From: Sphingobacteriaceae bacterium
GTDB taxonomy: Bacteria; Bacteroidota; Bacteroidia; Sphingobacteriales; Sphingobacteriaceae
Direction of reading: 5' to 3'
Assembly: GCA_029266635.1 (NCBI GenBank)
Contig: JAQSWM010000007.1
Coordinates: 62,001 to 126,000 of the forward strand
Length of the DNA: 64,000 nt
The notes beneath the pieces were generated by a model, which ran no database searches, had not been told where the DNA came from, and saw only the letters and a list, made by a program, of their open reading frames with translations. Positions 43,901-53,013 of the stretch are shown in pieces. Both the position numbers and the translations under genes were made by a program. Position 1 is the stretch's first letter. The number at the start of each line of letters is the position of its first letter.

Positions 43901-45067
43901 TTATTCAGGAATAACGCAAACTACTGCAGTACAGTTATGAAAGCCACTAAACTGGCCATTCACCCTGGCAACCTGCCCATAGGTGTTGCAACCTGCATAG
44001 TTTATGGCATTTAAAGTTTCTTTAACCTGATCTAACTCAAAACCAAAATCTTTCCCTATCCGCAGTCGTGTGGCAACACAATCAAAAAACAAAGCTACGT
44101 TTGGCTTGTGCCCGTCAATCTGCTGCAATGCGGCTGTGGCGGCTGTTAAAGCGGCGTTGCGGGCAGAATCGCCATCGGTGGCCATGAACGAAACGTATGA
44201 TCCTGCCGGGATATCTGATGCAATGATGATGGAGCCGTCGGGCTGGATAGCTAAGGGAACCCTTAACTTATAGCCGTCTGACGTTTCAATTCCCAAAACA
44301 TTGTGCAGGAAGAATGGGATAGGAGCTTGGTGATCAAAAGGCTGATTGGTTTTGGCAGCGTATTCGGCGAAAACCTCTTCGGCAGGCATGGCGTTGAGGC
44401 TTATCAGGCGCATCCCGTCCACCTCGGTTACCCGCATCTTTTCGCCTGCCGGTTGCCAGCCGTGGCTTACCCCAACACCAATAGGTTTGTTCGATAAAAT
44501 CGCTAAAATAACTGCCGAATCGGTGGCCGAATGTTCGTTAAGAAATACGTCTGTCCGGTTAAAATTGGCGTTATCGCCAGCACCGCCACCAAAAAACTGA
44601 TAGGAACCACCGGTTCTCTCGGTTAACAGATCAATCAGTTCGTCTGTATAACCTGAAAGAGCATCGGCAAAAATCATAGCCGAGTGATAGCGGTATTGAT
44701 ATTGATTATCTGATTGAAGGGTTTTAAAAAGTTCATCAGCTACATTCTCGCGACTTGCCTTGATGCCATGGGCAATTCCGGCTGAAAACTTCAGGTCAGT
44801 TGAGGATATGGCTACAGCGCAGGCAGCGTCAGTTCCAAAACTGTCAACTGTAAATTCGCCGGCAGACGAGCTTCCGATCAGTATTTCCGTTTTCGTAAGT
44901 TGTTTAAGGGGTTTTAACAGTTCGTCGTACTCATGTACCGACGAGGCAAAAAGTATGACCACGTTGGGGATGTTCCCCTCCATTTTTTCATTAATTTTTT
45001 CTGCCAGTTCTGTTCCAGCCTCTTTACTGGCTTTTAAATCTGTAAATACTACCGCTGATTTAGTCAT
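43901..45067 (-). CDS. FIST-domain sensor protein
   Basis: 388-aa cytoplasmic protein with FIST_N (about 30-220) and FIST_C (about 225-370). Family landmarks are PNVVILFASSVHEYDELL, EILIGSSSAGEF, GGSYQFFGGGAGDN and, near the end, GYNTYGQ-like CNTYGQVARVNGQF. FIST domains are thought to bind small ligands such as amino acids and pass the signal to partner kinases or cyclases. It is the first gene of a pair with the kinase at 43.9 kb, with zero intergenic bases. No transmembrane segment is evident, so the ligand would be intracellular. Confidence 0.92.
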   Translation of the reverse strand: MTKSAVVFTDLKASKEAGTELAEKINEKMEGNIPNVVILFASSVHEYDELLKPLKQLTKTEILIGSSSAGEFTVDSFGTDAACAVAISSTDLKFSAGIAHGIKASRENVADELFKTLQSDNQYQYRYHSAMIFADALSGYTDELIDLLTERTGGSYQFFGGGAGDNANFNRTDVFLNEHSATDSAVILAILSNKPIGVGVSHGWQPAGEKMRVTEVDGMRLISLNAMPAEEVFAEYAAKTNQPFDHQAPIPFFLHNVLGIETSDGYKLRVPLAIQPDGSIIIASDIPAGSYVSFMATDGDSARNAALTAATAALQQIDGHKPNVALFFDCVATRLRIGKDFGFELDQVKETLNAINYAGCNTYGQVARVNGQFSGFHNCTAVVCVIPE

Positions 45068-45184
45068 TTTGATCTTTAGTTTAGGGGTTTAACGACGTTT
45101 AAGAGCCGGGCTTTGGACGTTTCAAGGTATACGGGGGTAAAACAAAAAGTGGTGCTTTAAGTTTTAAAAAGCAGGTTGTAACTA

Positions 45185-47371
45185 TTAGCTTTCAGCCGCG
45201 TGCGTAAGATTCTCCAACAGCTGCCTAACTTCTTCAGGGCCTTTCAAATAAAAGCGTGCTGCAGAAATATTGGTCCCTACTTTTATGGTTAGGGCATTTC
45301 CAGGCAGGGCTTTGAAGATATCTTCATCGGTATTGTCATCGCCAACCGCCATCAGGAAATCGTAATCATTCTGCTGCAGCATTGCCAGAACCGCCTTTCC
45401 CTTGTTTATTTCAGAGTTCTTTACCTCTACTACTTTATTGCCCATCAGCAATTGCAAGCCATTGTCGTTCAAAAGATAGCGTAAACTGCCTATCATTTCA
45501 TCGGTGCGCAACTCTCCAAGGCCTTTTTCCACCTTGCGATAATGCCACACCAGCGAAAAATCCTTTTCTTCGATGAAAGCGCCCGGCGTACGGTCTGCGT
45601 AGGTTTCCATAACCGGTAAAATTTGCTGCTTCCAGTCATCCGTTAATCCGTACATGCTTTCCCAATGGCCGTTCTGTTTTTGCCATGCGCCATGCTCAGC
45701 AACAAGGCTTAAGTTGAGGTGCCCAAACCATTCTTCGAGATTGGTATAATTGCGCCCGCTGATAAGAACTACTCTGTTTGCAGAATCGGCGGACAAAGAT
45801 CCAAGCAACTCGTAAAGCTCCTCATCCGGCGAGGCAGAGTTGATATCGCCCTTAAATCCTACGAGCGTACCATCGTAATCCAGCAAAATAATCCGCTGAC
45901 TGGTCTTATCGTAGATCTTTTTGATAGCACCTTCTGTAACCTCGGTTATGCGGCGGGTATTCATTGAAGATTGTTGCTGCTTAATATCGTAAAGCCGCTC
46001 CATGAAATTCTTGACCCACTGGTTTATGTTGAACTTTGATACCGCACTTCGCATAGCTTTCATGCGTTGCTTTTGCTCTTCCAAAGGCATATTGAGCGCT
46101 TGCAATATGGCGTCTGTTATGGAGGCAACGTTATTGGGATTTACCAGGATTGCGTCGATAAGCTCTTTGGCGGCTCCGGCCATTTCGCTTAAGATGAGTA
46201 CTCCATCTTCATTGGTGCGGCTGGCTACATATTCTTTACAAACCAGGTTCATTCCATCACGCATCGGCGTAACCAGGCAAATGTCGGCCATGTAGTATAA
46301 AGCGGATAAGGTTTCTAGCGGGAACGGGCGGTAAAAGTAATTTATCGGATTCCAATCCAAAGTCCTGTAGCGGGCGTTGATATCGCCAACCGCCTTGTCA
46401 ATATGGTCTTTCAACTCCTGATATTGAGGCACGCTGTCGCGGGATGGCACAACAATCATGTGCAGTATTACTTTTTCGCGGTATTCCGGATGTTTTTCTA
46501 AAAGGATATTGAATGCCTCCAGCCGCTGAAGGATGCCCTTGCTATAGTCGAGTCGGTCAATGGAAATAATGGTCCTTTTTCCTTTAAACATGTCCCGCAT
46601 GGTATCCACCTGCTCCTGCACGGCAGGTTCGGTGGTGAGGGCTTCATATTTCTTATCGTCAATTCCCATCGGGAAGGTTTCTATCAATACAGGACGGCTG
46701 TTGACGGAAATCACATTTGAAGAGCATGTTACGTGCAGCAATCGTATCGCCGATTGGATGAAGTGGGTGGCGTCGTCGAAAGTGTGAAAGCCTATGAGAT
46801 CGGCACCGAGGATTCCTTCAATGAGATCATTCCGCCAGGGGATAAGCCTGAATAGTTCAAAAGAAGGGAATGGGATGTGAAGGAAGAAGCCAATTGTGCT
46901 GTCGGGAAGCGCCTCCCGCAGCAGTCCGGGCAATAGCAGGAGCTGATAATCGTGAACCCAGATTGTATCACCGGGCTCAGCCACGCTCACAATAGCATCG
47001 CAGAATTTTTCATTTACCTGTTTGTAGCATTCCCAATTTGATTCCTTGTAGCTGGCGTAAATAGAGGCATAGTAATGAAAGATAGGCCAGAGAACTTCGT
47101 TAGAAAAGCCTTCATAATATTGGTTTATCTCATCCTGGCTCAGGAAAACAGGTTTCAGGTTTTTGCTGCTCAGCTGACTCGAAACTTCCTGTTGCAGGCT
47201 TTCTTCAGTTATCTCTATGCCCGGCCAGCCGATCCACAAATTGCCGTCCTGCTGATAAATAGATCCCAATCCGGTTGCCAGCCCGCCTTCGCTAGCGCTT
47301 GTGCTAACCTGGTCATTTTCGATGGATACTTTTATTGGCAGTCGGTTTGAAACGATGATTGTTTTTCCCAT
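45185..47371 (-). CDS. otsAB: Fused trehalose-6-phosphate synthase / phosphatase
   Basis: 728-aa cytoplasmic enzyme making trehalose from UDP-glucose and glucose-6-phosphate. Residues 1-465 are the GT20 synthase: VSNRLPIKV, EGGLATGLGSIY, WVHDYQLLLLPG, FFLHIPFPS, IDRLDYSKGI and MRDGMNLVCKEYVA. Residues about 490-720 are the HAD phosphatase with Asp498 and Asp500 in LLDYDGTLVGF, SGRNYTNLEEW and VGDDNTDEDIF. The fusion occurs in Bacteroidetes and in plants and fungi. It lies 117 bases upstream of the FIST-kinase pair on the same strand and diverges from the DUF4112 gene. Trehalose fits a stress- or cold-tolerant lifestyle. Confidence 0.96.
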   Translation of the reverse strand: MGKTIIVSNRLPIKVSIENDQVSTSASEGGLATGLGSIYQQDGNLWIGWPGIEITEESLQQEVSSQLSSKNLKPVFLSQDEINQYYEGFSNEVLWPIFHYYASIYASYKESNWECYKQVNEKFCDAIVSVAEPGDTIWVHDYQLLLLPGLLREALPDSTIGFFLHIPFPSFELFRLIPWRNDLIEGILGADLIGFHTFDDATHFIQSAIRLLHVTCSSNVISVNSRPVLIETFPMGIDDKKYEALTTEPAVQEQVDTMRDMFKGKRTIISIDRLDYSKGILQRLEAFNILLEKHPEYREKVILHMIVVPSRDSVPQYQELKDHIDKAVGDINARYRTLDWNPINYFYRPFPLETLSALYYMADICLVTPMRDGMNLVCKEYVASRTNEDGVLILSEMAGAAKELIDAILVNPNNVASITDAILQALNMPLEEQKQRMKAMRSAVSKFNINQWVKNFMERLYDIKQQQSSMNTRRITEVTEGAIKKIYDKTSQRIILLDYDGTLVGFKGDINSASPDEELYELLGSLSADSANRVVLISGRNYTNLEEWFGHLNLSLVAEHGAWQKQNGHWESMYGLTDDWKQQILPVMETYADRTPGAFIEEKDFSLVWHYRKVEKGLGELRTDEMIGSLRYLLNDNGLQLLMGNKVVEVKNSEINKGKAVLAMLQQNDYDFLMAVGDDNTDEDIFKALPGNALTIKVGTNISAARFYLKGPEEVRQLLENLTHAAES

Positions 47372-47475
47372 AAGTTTCGGCTTCTGCCCATAATAACAAA
47401 AAACAGGGGATTAGGTTAGCAATATTTCCTAAACACCGGAGCTGAACCTTTTTGCAACTGCCTTGTTCAGCTTGT

Positions 47476-47949
47476 ATGAAAGAGAATGAGGCTACGCTGC
47501 CGCCGGGCAGATTGCGATGGGTGGAGAGCCTTTCGCGTTTGCTCGATGATAAATTCCGGATACCGGGAACAAATTTCCGTTTCGGTTTAGACCCCTTGCT
47601 CAATCTGATCCCCATTGCCGGCGACCTCTCAGGTTTCCTGATCTCTGCCGCCCTGGTGGCAACCATGGCAAAGCACGGCGTTAGCAGAAAGGTACTAATT
47701 CTCATGTCTCTCAACATCCTGCTCGACGCAACCATTGGTGCAATACCTTTCATCGGCCAGATATTCGATTTCGTTTATAAGGCCAATACGAAAAATATCA
47801 AGTTGCTTAAAGAACACTACGAAGAAGGTCGGCACAAGGGCAGCGGGACGGGAATTGTGGTATTGATACTTATTGTATTTGCCATTTTCTTTGTTCTGCT
47901 GATGTATGGCGTATGGAAATTAGCTGATTGGCTTTGGGGAATGATGTAA
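47476..47949 (+). CDS. DUF4112 membrane protein
   Basis: 157-aa protein with two or three hydrophobic segments. The DUF4112 core RLLDDKFRIPGTNFRFGLDPL-type sequence (shown here only in part) is followed by LNLIPIAGDLSGFLISAALV and DATIGAIPFIGQIFDFVYKA. The C-terminal helix IVVLILIVFAIFFVLLMYGVW is a further membrane segment. Function unknown. The ATG at 47476 fits the family start; an in-frame ATG at 47452 adds eight residues. It diverges from otsAB. Confidence 0.85.
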   Translation: MKENEATLPPGRLRWVESLSRLLDDKFRIPGTNFRFGLDPLLNLIPIAGDLSGFLISAALVATMAKHGVSRKVLILMSLNILLDATIGAIPFIGQIFDFVYKANTKNIKLLKEHYEEGRHKGSGTGIVVLILIVFAIFFVLLMYGVWKLADWLWGMM

Positions 47950-47983
47950 GTTGTACAAAACTTCACGTCATCGCGTTCTTTTC

Positions 47984-47991
47984 TAAATTTG
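47984..47991 (+). promoter_or_regulatory. -7 promoter element TAAATTTG
   Basis: TAnnTTTG match ending four bases before the ATG at 47996, indicating a leaderless or near-leaderless transcript for the secreted protein. Confidence 0.45.
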
Positions 47992-47995
47992 ACTT

Positions 47996-48502
47996 ATGAA
48001 ATCCACTTTGTTATTTTTTCTGCTCATGGCCGGAGTATGCGTAGCGAAAGCCCAGGACAGTTCCGTCATAGATCCCGAAGAAAGCTCACCCATCCGCGGA
48101 ATGGCGATGAAGGATTTTGAAGCTTTCCGCGATGGCAAACCCATGAACTTTACCCGTGTCGCCGAGCTGAACCATTATCCCAATCCCGCAACCGTGCTCA
48201 AGTTTTCCAAGGAGCTGAAGCTGAATCCCAACCAAATCATCCAGGTAAAAGCCATAAATGCTTATTTGCAACGCAAAGTTTTAGATATGGGCCGCATTAT
48301 CATAGAAGAAGAAAAGCGGCTTGACGACATGTTCAACAGTGGCAAAGTGGATGATGGCTCATTGATTTATCGCACTCAGCAGTACGGCCTTTACCAGGGA
48401 GAACTTCGCAATGCACATCTTCAGGCACACCTGAAAACCCGGAAAGTTTTAAGCCCGGAGCAGGTAAAGAAATATGATCAGCTTTGCGGCTACGCAAATT
48501 AA
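47996..48502 (+). CDS. Secreted protein, CpxP/Spy-like helical, unknown
   Basis: 168-aa exported protein with signal peptide ending VAKAQ. The mature chain is mostly helical; NPNQIIQVKAINAYLQRKVL and VLSPEQVKKYDQLCGY resemble the LTPEQ helix pattern of Spy/CpxP-type periplasmic proteins, but it is not a confident match. A single Cys lies near the C-terminus. Located between DUF4112 and accA, with its own promoter element. Confidence 0.55.
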   Translation: MKSTLLFFLLMAGVCVAKAQDSSVIDPEESSPIRGMAMKDFEAFRDGKPMNFTRVAELNHYPNPATVLKFSKELKLNPNQIIQVKAINAYLQRKVLDMGRIIIEEEKRLDDMFNSGKVDDGSLIYRTQQYGLYQGELRNAHLQAHLKTRKVLSPEQVKKYDQLCGYAN

Positions 48503-48556
48503 GTTTCATAAATGGATGGCTTATGCCTAATTTAGCCGCCTTTTAAAACGTGTAAA

Positions 48557-49513
48557 ATGAACACTTCATTCGATTTTGAAAAACCTATTGCCGAGTTGTT
48601 GCAGCAGATAGAGAAAGTAAAGCAGGTGGAAGAGAAAACGAAAGTTGATATGTCGGCTACACTCGCCGAACTGCAAGAAAAGCTGGAATCGGCGAAAAAA
48701 GAAGTGTATTCAAACCCGAGCGGCTGGCAGAAAGTTCAGATATCCCGCCATCCCGACAGGCCCTACACCTTGCAGTACATCGAAATGATTTGCGATGATT
48801 TTATCGAAATGCACGGCGACCGCACGGTCAAAGATGATAAAGCAATAGTCGGGGGTTTCGGCAGCATCAACGGTAGAACCGTAATGATCATTGGCCACCA
48901 GAAAGGCACAAATACCAAACTTCGTCAGTACAGAAATTTCGGGATGGCTAATCCTGAAGGCTACAGAAAAGCGCTGCGGCTGATGAAACTGGCTGAAAAG
49001 TTCAACAAACCTGTAGTAACTCTTATTGATACGCCGGGCGCATATCCGGGGCTCGAAGCCGAGGAACGCGGGCAAGGCGAAGCGATAGCAAGAAACTTAC
49101 TGGAAATGTCGGTGCTGAAAGTGCCTGTGCTGTGTTTTGTAGTGGGAGAGGGCGCTTCGGGCGGTGCGCTGGGAATCGGCATTGGGGACAGAGTTTACAT
49201 GTTTGAAAATACCTGGTATTCGGTTATTTCGCCTGAATCGTGTTCTTCAATTTTGTGGAGAAGCTGGGATTTCAAAGAAAAGGCGGCAGATTGCCTGAAG
49301 CTGACTTCTGAAAATATGTACAGCAATAAGCTGATTGATGGCATCATTCCCGAGCCTCTTGGCGGTGCGCATTACGATCCCGCGGCTATGGCAGAAACCC
49401 TGAAGGCGAAAATCGTTGAGGATTTAGATGCTCTTTGCTCACGCGATATCGATGAACTAATCAACGAGCGCATAGAAAAGTTCTGTGCAATGGGCGTAGT
49501 GCAGGAAGGATAA
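48557..49513 (+). CDS. accA: Acetyl-CoA carboxylase carboxyltransferase, alpha subunit
   Basis: 318-aa subunit of the cytoplasmic acetyl-CoA carboxylase that transfers carboxyl from biotin to acetyl-CoA, first step of fatty-acid synthesis. Family blocks are [77 protein letters not shown] and [19 protein letters not shown], covering the CoA-binding crotonase-like site. Length is normal. The accD partner is not nearby. A terminator hairpin lies 110 bases downstream. Confidence 0.97.
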   Translation: MNTSFDFEKPIAELLQQIEKVKQVEEKTKVDMSATLAELQEKLESAKKEVYSNPSGWQKVQISRHPDRPYTLQYIEMICDDFIEMHGDRTVKDDKAIVGGFGSINGRTVMIIGHQKGTNTKLRQYRNFGMANPEGYRKALRLMKLAEKFNKPVVTLIDTPGAYPGLEAEERGQGEAIARNLLEMSVLKVPVLCFVVGEGASGGALGIGIGDRVYMFENTWYSVISPESCSSILWRSWDFKEKAADCLKLTSENMYSNKLIDGIIPEPLGGAHYDPAAMAETLKAKIVEDLDALCSRDIDELINERIEKFCAMGVVQEG

Positions 49514-49515
49514 GT

Positions 49516-49593
49516 GCTTCGACTTCCCGCCAATAGTCAGGCAGGCTGCTCAGCGCTTCGACTGCCCGCCAGTAGTCGGGCAGGCTGCTCAGC
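49516..49593. repeat. Two tandem 39-bp imperfect repeats
   Basis: Copies at 49516-49554 and 49555-49593 begin GCTTCGACT and end GGCAGGCTGCTCAGC, differing at four positions. The second holds a palindrome TGCCCG/CGGGCA; the first has a weakened version. They sit directly after accA, before its terminator, and resemble REP-type intergenic repeats. Confidence 0.75.
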
Positions 49594-49623
49594 GTGACAC
49601 TTGCTTTGTAGTATATTGACATA

Positions 49624-49658
49624 AAAAAAGCTGCTGTATCATCTACAGCAGCTTTTTT
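49624..49658. terminator. Bidirectional intrinsic terminator between accA and the DUF2723 gene
   Basis: Perfect 15-base-pair stem: an A6 run plus GCTGCTGTA, loop TCATC, then TACAGCAGC plus a T6 run. The A and T flanks give U-tracts in both directions, matching the convergent genes. Confidence 0.9.
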
Positions 49659-49679
49659 GGTGTTGCAGCTTTGCCCCTT

Positions 49680-52600
49680 TTATCTCAATGCCATAAACTT
49701 CGACTCCAGGCTTTTAAACTGATTCTGAAGTTTGCCGCTTAGTGCTGTACGGCCATTGGCATTTGTAACTCTGATAAGTTCGTTTAGTACCGACATCCCC
49801 AGCTGAATATCATTTGAAGTTAAATTCTCTTTAACTCTCGCCACTGAATATAGATAATCCAGTTCATCGCCGATGTACCTTGATGTGCTTTCTACAACTG
49901 CATCAGCTTTGGCCGGCTCTTTAACTTTATATAAAAGCTCGGCCTCCATATAGCGGTATAAAGTGAAGTAAAGCGAATAATTCTGATCTGGAACAACCTC
50001 AAGCGATTTAGATAATACTTTCTTCGCATCCTCATTGCGTCCGGCTTTTATCAGTGTATCAGCAAGCTGGTTGAAGGTTTTGATCACAATCCCAATCATG
50101 CGTGTGCTTTCAGGATCCAGATACGAAGCGTTCTTCATGTTGCCCCATACAAATTTGTTCATCACATTATTGTACATCGGCTTTAGGTTGATGTCATAAT
50201 CGCGTTGGCTTGTTGAATCAGCCGGAGCAGGTTTCAACGGAAGCAGTCGATAAGCGAAACCTTCATTGTATAGGTATTTATCAAGGCCGATGTAGTTACT
50301 GGAAGGTACCGTCACTGAAAAGTAGATGGGCCGCTTCCAATTGTTGTGAGCCAGAATGTCAAAAATTGCGAGCTCAGTTTTAGTTACATAGTTCTTGTTG
50401 TAGTTGAAAGTTAGCTCAGAAGCAATGCTGTCCTTCATTGAAGCATCCACAGTATTTGTAGCAATAACCTGATTAGGATCGATGGTTATCTTGATGTTCT
50501 TGGCAGGAAGAAAATTCTCCTTAGAGCCATCCTGGTAAGTAACCTTGTCAGCATCATTATCAGATAGAAGGAAGTCAAACAAGTTCTTTAACTCGACGTT
50601 AGCGCCGGCCTGATACTGGTCAGAATAGCGTATAACATCTCGTACGCCCTGTACAAACTGATCGTTAGACATGGTGATCGGCAATCCCTCAGCCTCATTG
50701 ATTTTCAACTTTGCCTGGCGGATATACCAGTCTGTGCCTAAAAGGCTCAGGTTTACAATCCTAACATCCGGCCGCACCTTCTCAACTTCCTGAGCGTACC
50801 ATAAAGGATAGGTATCGTTATCGCCGTAGGTGAACAAGATGGCATTTGGCGCACAGGAATTCAGGTAGTCGGTGGCAAAATCCCGGGGCGTGTATTTGGT
50901 TGAGCGGTCGTGATCATCCCAGCCATCTTTAGCCATGATAACCGGGGCGATCAATAATCCTATCACCGTAGCCGCAATGGCGCTATTGGTAGGATTCGCT
51001 TTCTTTTTTATAAACTCAGCTATGGCTGCAACCCCCAACCCAATCCATATCGCGAAAGCGTAAAACGATCCTGCGTAAGCATAGTCCCGTTCACGCGGCT
51101 GCAACGGATTCTGATTCAGATAAAGCACAATGGCCATTCCTGTAAAGAAGAATAATAGCCCCACAACACCGGCATCCTTTTGATTACGTTTGAAATGCCA
51201 GATTGCGCCAAGAATGCCAATAAACAGAGGAAGCAAATAGAAGCGGTTGTAAGCTTTATTCCCGATTATGCTTTGCGGCAGATTGTCCTGCGGACCTAAG
51301 CGCCATGCATCTAAAAACTTAATCCCGGTAATCCAGTTGCCGTCTTTGTAGTTTCCGTGCCCTTGTTCATCGTTTTGCCTTCCGGAGAAGTTCCACAAGA
51401 AATAGCGGGCATACATAAACCCGGTTTGATAGCTGAACAGGAAGCCGATATTATCAATGAATGTCGGCGATTGAGTTTCGGTCATCCCCATCCAGTCGCG
51501 GTAAAAACCTACGTGCTGCGGGTCATCGCTATACATCCGTGGCAAGAGCGTGTTACGGTCGTAAACAGTTTCAAACTTTCGTCCGGCAACTTCGTACTTG
51601 TCTTTCCCTTTGCGGTAGATATTTGCGCCTTGTTCGTAATCGATAGCTTTAGAATCAAAATACTGACCGTACATCAGCGGGCGATCTCCATATTGTTCGC
51701 GGTTCAGGTAGCTTAAAAATGCAAATGCATTATCCGGAGCGCTGTTGTTGAGCGTTGGACCGGCTTTCGCCCGAATTACGATCATAGTAAATGAGCTGTA
51801 GCCGATAAATATGAAGACCACGCAGAGAAGGGCGAGGTTAAGCACAGCTTTGCCTTTCCGGATGGAATATCTGATCCCGTAAACCAAACCTGCAATTAAG
51901 AGGATGGCAAATACTGCAACACCGCTTCCGAAGCCCAGGCCCAAAGAGTTCACGAAGAACAAGTCAAAATAAGCAGCGAGTTTAACCAGATATTGAATGA
52001 TACCATACTGGATAATGCCCAGCACCAGGATGCCTACTAACAATGCTGTAAGCGTACCCTTCGAAGTTGGAGCAGTTGTGCGGCGGAAATAATAAACGAT
52101 CGCGATAGCCGGAATTGCTAATAAATTCAACAAGTGGACACCGATAGAAAGCCCCATGATGTAGGCGATGAAAATTATCCAACGATCAGCGTACGGCTCA
52201 TCCGCATGAGCATCCCACTTCAAAATAGCCCAGAACACAATGGCTGTACACAAAGACGACATCGCATAAACCTCCGACTCAACTGCCGAGAACCAGAACG
52301 AGTCTGAAAAAGTATAAGCAAGGGCGCCCACGGCTCCTGATCCCATGATGGTGATCAATTTGGCAGTAGTCAGTTCTTCGCCGGCCTTTACCAGGATTTT
52401 ACGTGCCAGTGCGGTGATAGTCCAGAAGAGGAATAATATAGTAGCACCGCTTGAAAGTGCGGAGCCCACGTTCATCCAGTACGCTATTTTGTGATTGTTG
52501 CCGCCAGCGAGCAGCGAAAATATCTTTTGGATCATCAGGAAGAGCGGAGCGCCGGGCTGATGCACCACCTGGAGTTTATAGGCGGCTGCAATAAACTCGC

Positions 52601-52706
52601 CGCAATCCCAAAAACTGCCAGATGGCTCAAGAGTTAATATATAGGTAAGGGTTGCAATGGCAAAACAGCACCAGCCAATAAGGTTGTTTGTTTTTGTATA
52701 ATTCAT
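49680..52706 (-). CDS. DUF2723 / glycosyltransferase family 117-like membrane protein
   Basis: 1008-aa inner-membrane protein. The N-terminal half holds about 12 hydrophobic helices with the DUF2723 signature LEPSGSFWDCGEFIAAAYKL, QVVHQPGAPLFLMIQKIF, and an acidic loop motif (Asp and Glu of DCGE) typical of GT-C fold protein O-mannosyltransferase-like enzymes. NPLQPRERDYAYAGSFYAFA closes the membrane part; the C-terminal 400 residues are soluble and include TYGDNDTYPLWYAQE and TPR-like helices at the end. It probably glycosylates exported proteins or envelope glycans. The AT-rich 150 bases upstream hold no other gene. Confidence 0.9.
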   Translation of the reverse strand: MNYTKTNNLIGWCCFAIATLTYILTLEPSGSFWDCGEFIAAAYKLQVVHQPGAPLFLMIQKIFSLLAGGNNHKIAYWMNVGSALSSGATILFLFWTITALARKILVKAGEELTTAKLITIMGSGAVGALAYTFSDSFWFSAVESEVYAMSSLCTAIVFWAILKWDAHADEPYADRWIIFIAYIMGLSIGVHLLNLLAIPAIAIVYYFRRTTAPTSKGTLTALLVGILVLGIIQYGIIQYLVKLAAYFDLFFVNSLGLGFGSGVAVFAILLIAGLVYGIRYSIRKGKAVLNLALLCVVFIFIGYSSFTMIVIRAKAGPTLNNSAPDNAFAFLSYLNREQYGDRPLMYGQYFDSKAIDYEQGANIYRKGKDKYEVAGRKFETVYDRNTLLPRMYSDDPQHVGFYRDWMGMTETQSPTFIDNIGFLFSYQTGFMYARYFLWNFSGRQNDEQGHGNYKDGNWITGIKFLDAWRLGPQDNLPQSIIGNKAYNRFYLLPLFIGILGAIWHFKRNQKDAGVVGLLFFFTGMAIVLYLNQNPLQPRERDYAYAGSFYAFAIWIGLGVAAIAEFIKKKANPTNSAIAATVIGLLIAPVIMAKDGWDDHDRSTKYTPRDFATDYLNSCAPNAILFTYGDNDTYPLWYAQEVEKVRPDVRIVNLSLLGTDWYIRQAKLKINEAEGLPITMSNDQFVQGVRDVIRYSDQYQAGANVELKNLFDFLLSDNDADKVTYQDGSKENFLPAKNIKITIDPNQVIATNTVDASMKDSIASELTFNYNKNYVTKTELAIFDILAHNNWKRPIYFSVTVPSSNYIGLDKYLYNEGFAYRLLPLKPAPADSTSQRDYDINLKPMYNNVMNKFVWGNMKNASYLDPESTRMIGIVIKTFNQLADTLIKAGRNEDAKKVLSKSLEVVPDQNYSLYFTLYRYMEAELLYKVKEPAKADAVVESTSRYIGDELDYLYSVARVKENLTSNDIQLGMSVLNELIRVTNANGRTALSGKLQNQFKSLESKFMALR

Positions 52707-52826
52707 AAGGTTTTGATCAGCTCAAAAAATTGTTGCCGAAAATAGTGATTAGTATTTATATGCATTTAATTAATAATGTTAAATAGCGTTAAAGCCATAA
52801 TTCACACTCTTATAAAAGTTTAAAAA

Positions 52827-52859
52827 TTTTTGACGAAGTGATTTTAACGTCTATATTTG
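52827..52859 (+). promoter_or_regulatory. Promoter of tRNA-Gln (-33 TTTTTG, -7 TATATTTG)
   Basis: Complete Bacteroidetes-type promoter: TTTTTG at 52827-52832, 19 bases, then TATATTTG at 52852-52859. It lies 36 bases upstream of the tRNA and could also serve prs. Confidence 0.75.
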
Positions 52860-52895
52860 CACTCCGTTTCAGAGAAATGTTTTTGATGCGGAGAT

Positions 52896-52966
52896 TGCCC
52901 GATAGTATAAAGGTAGTACGACGGTTTTTGGTACCGTTTGTCTAGGTTCGAATCCTGGTCGGGCAA
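52896..52966 (+). tRNA. tRNA-Gln (anticodon TTG)
   Basis: 71-nt cloverleaf. Acceptor TGCCCGA pairs with TCGGGCA; D stem GTAT/GTAC; anticodon stem ACGGT/ACCGT encloses the loop TTTTGGT with anticodon TTG (UUG, Gln); T stem CTAGG/CCTGG with loop TTCGAAT. The discriminator is A and CCA is not encoded. It precedes prs, with a full promoter upstream. Confidence 0.95.
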
Positions 52967-53013
52967 CAAAAAATCCTGCTGATTTTTACACAAGCAGAGA
53001 TCAAACCCCAGGC

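Noticed and set aside
49516..49593. CRISPR array
   Set aside because: The two repeats are directly adjacent without spacers and no cas genes are present.
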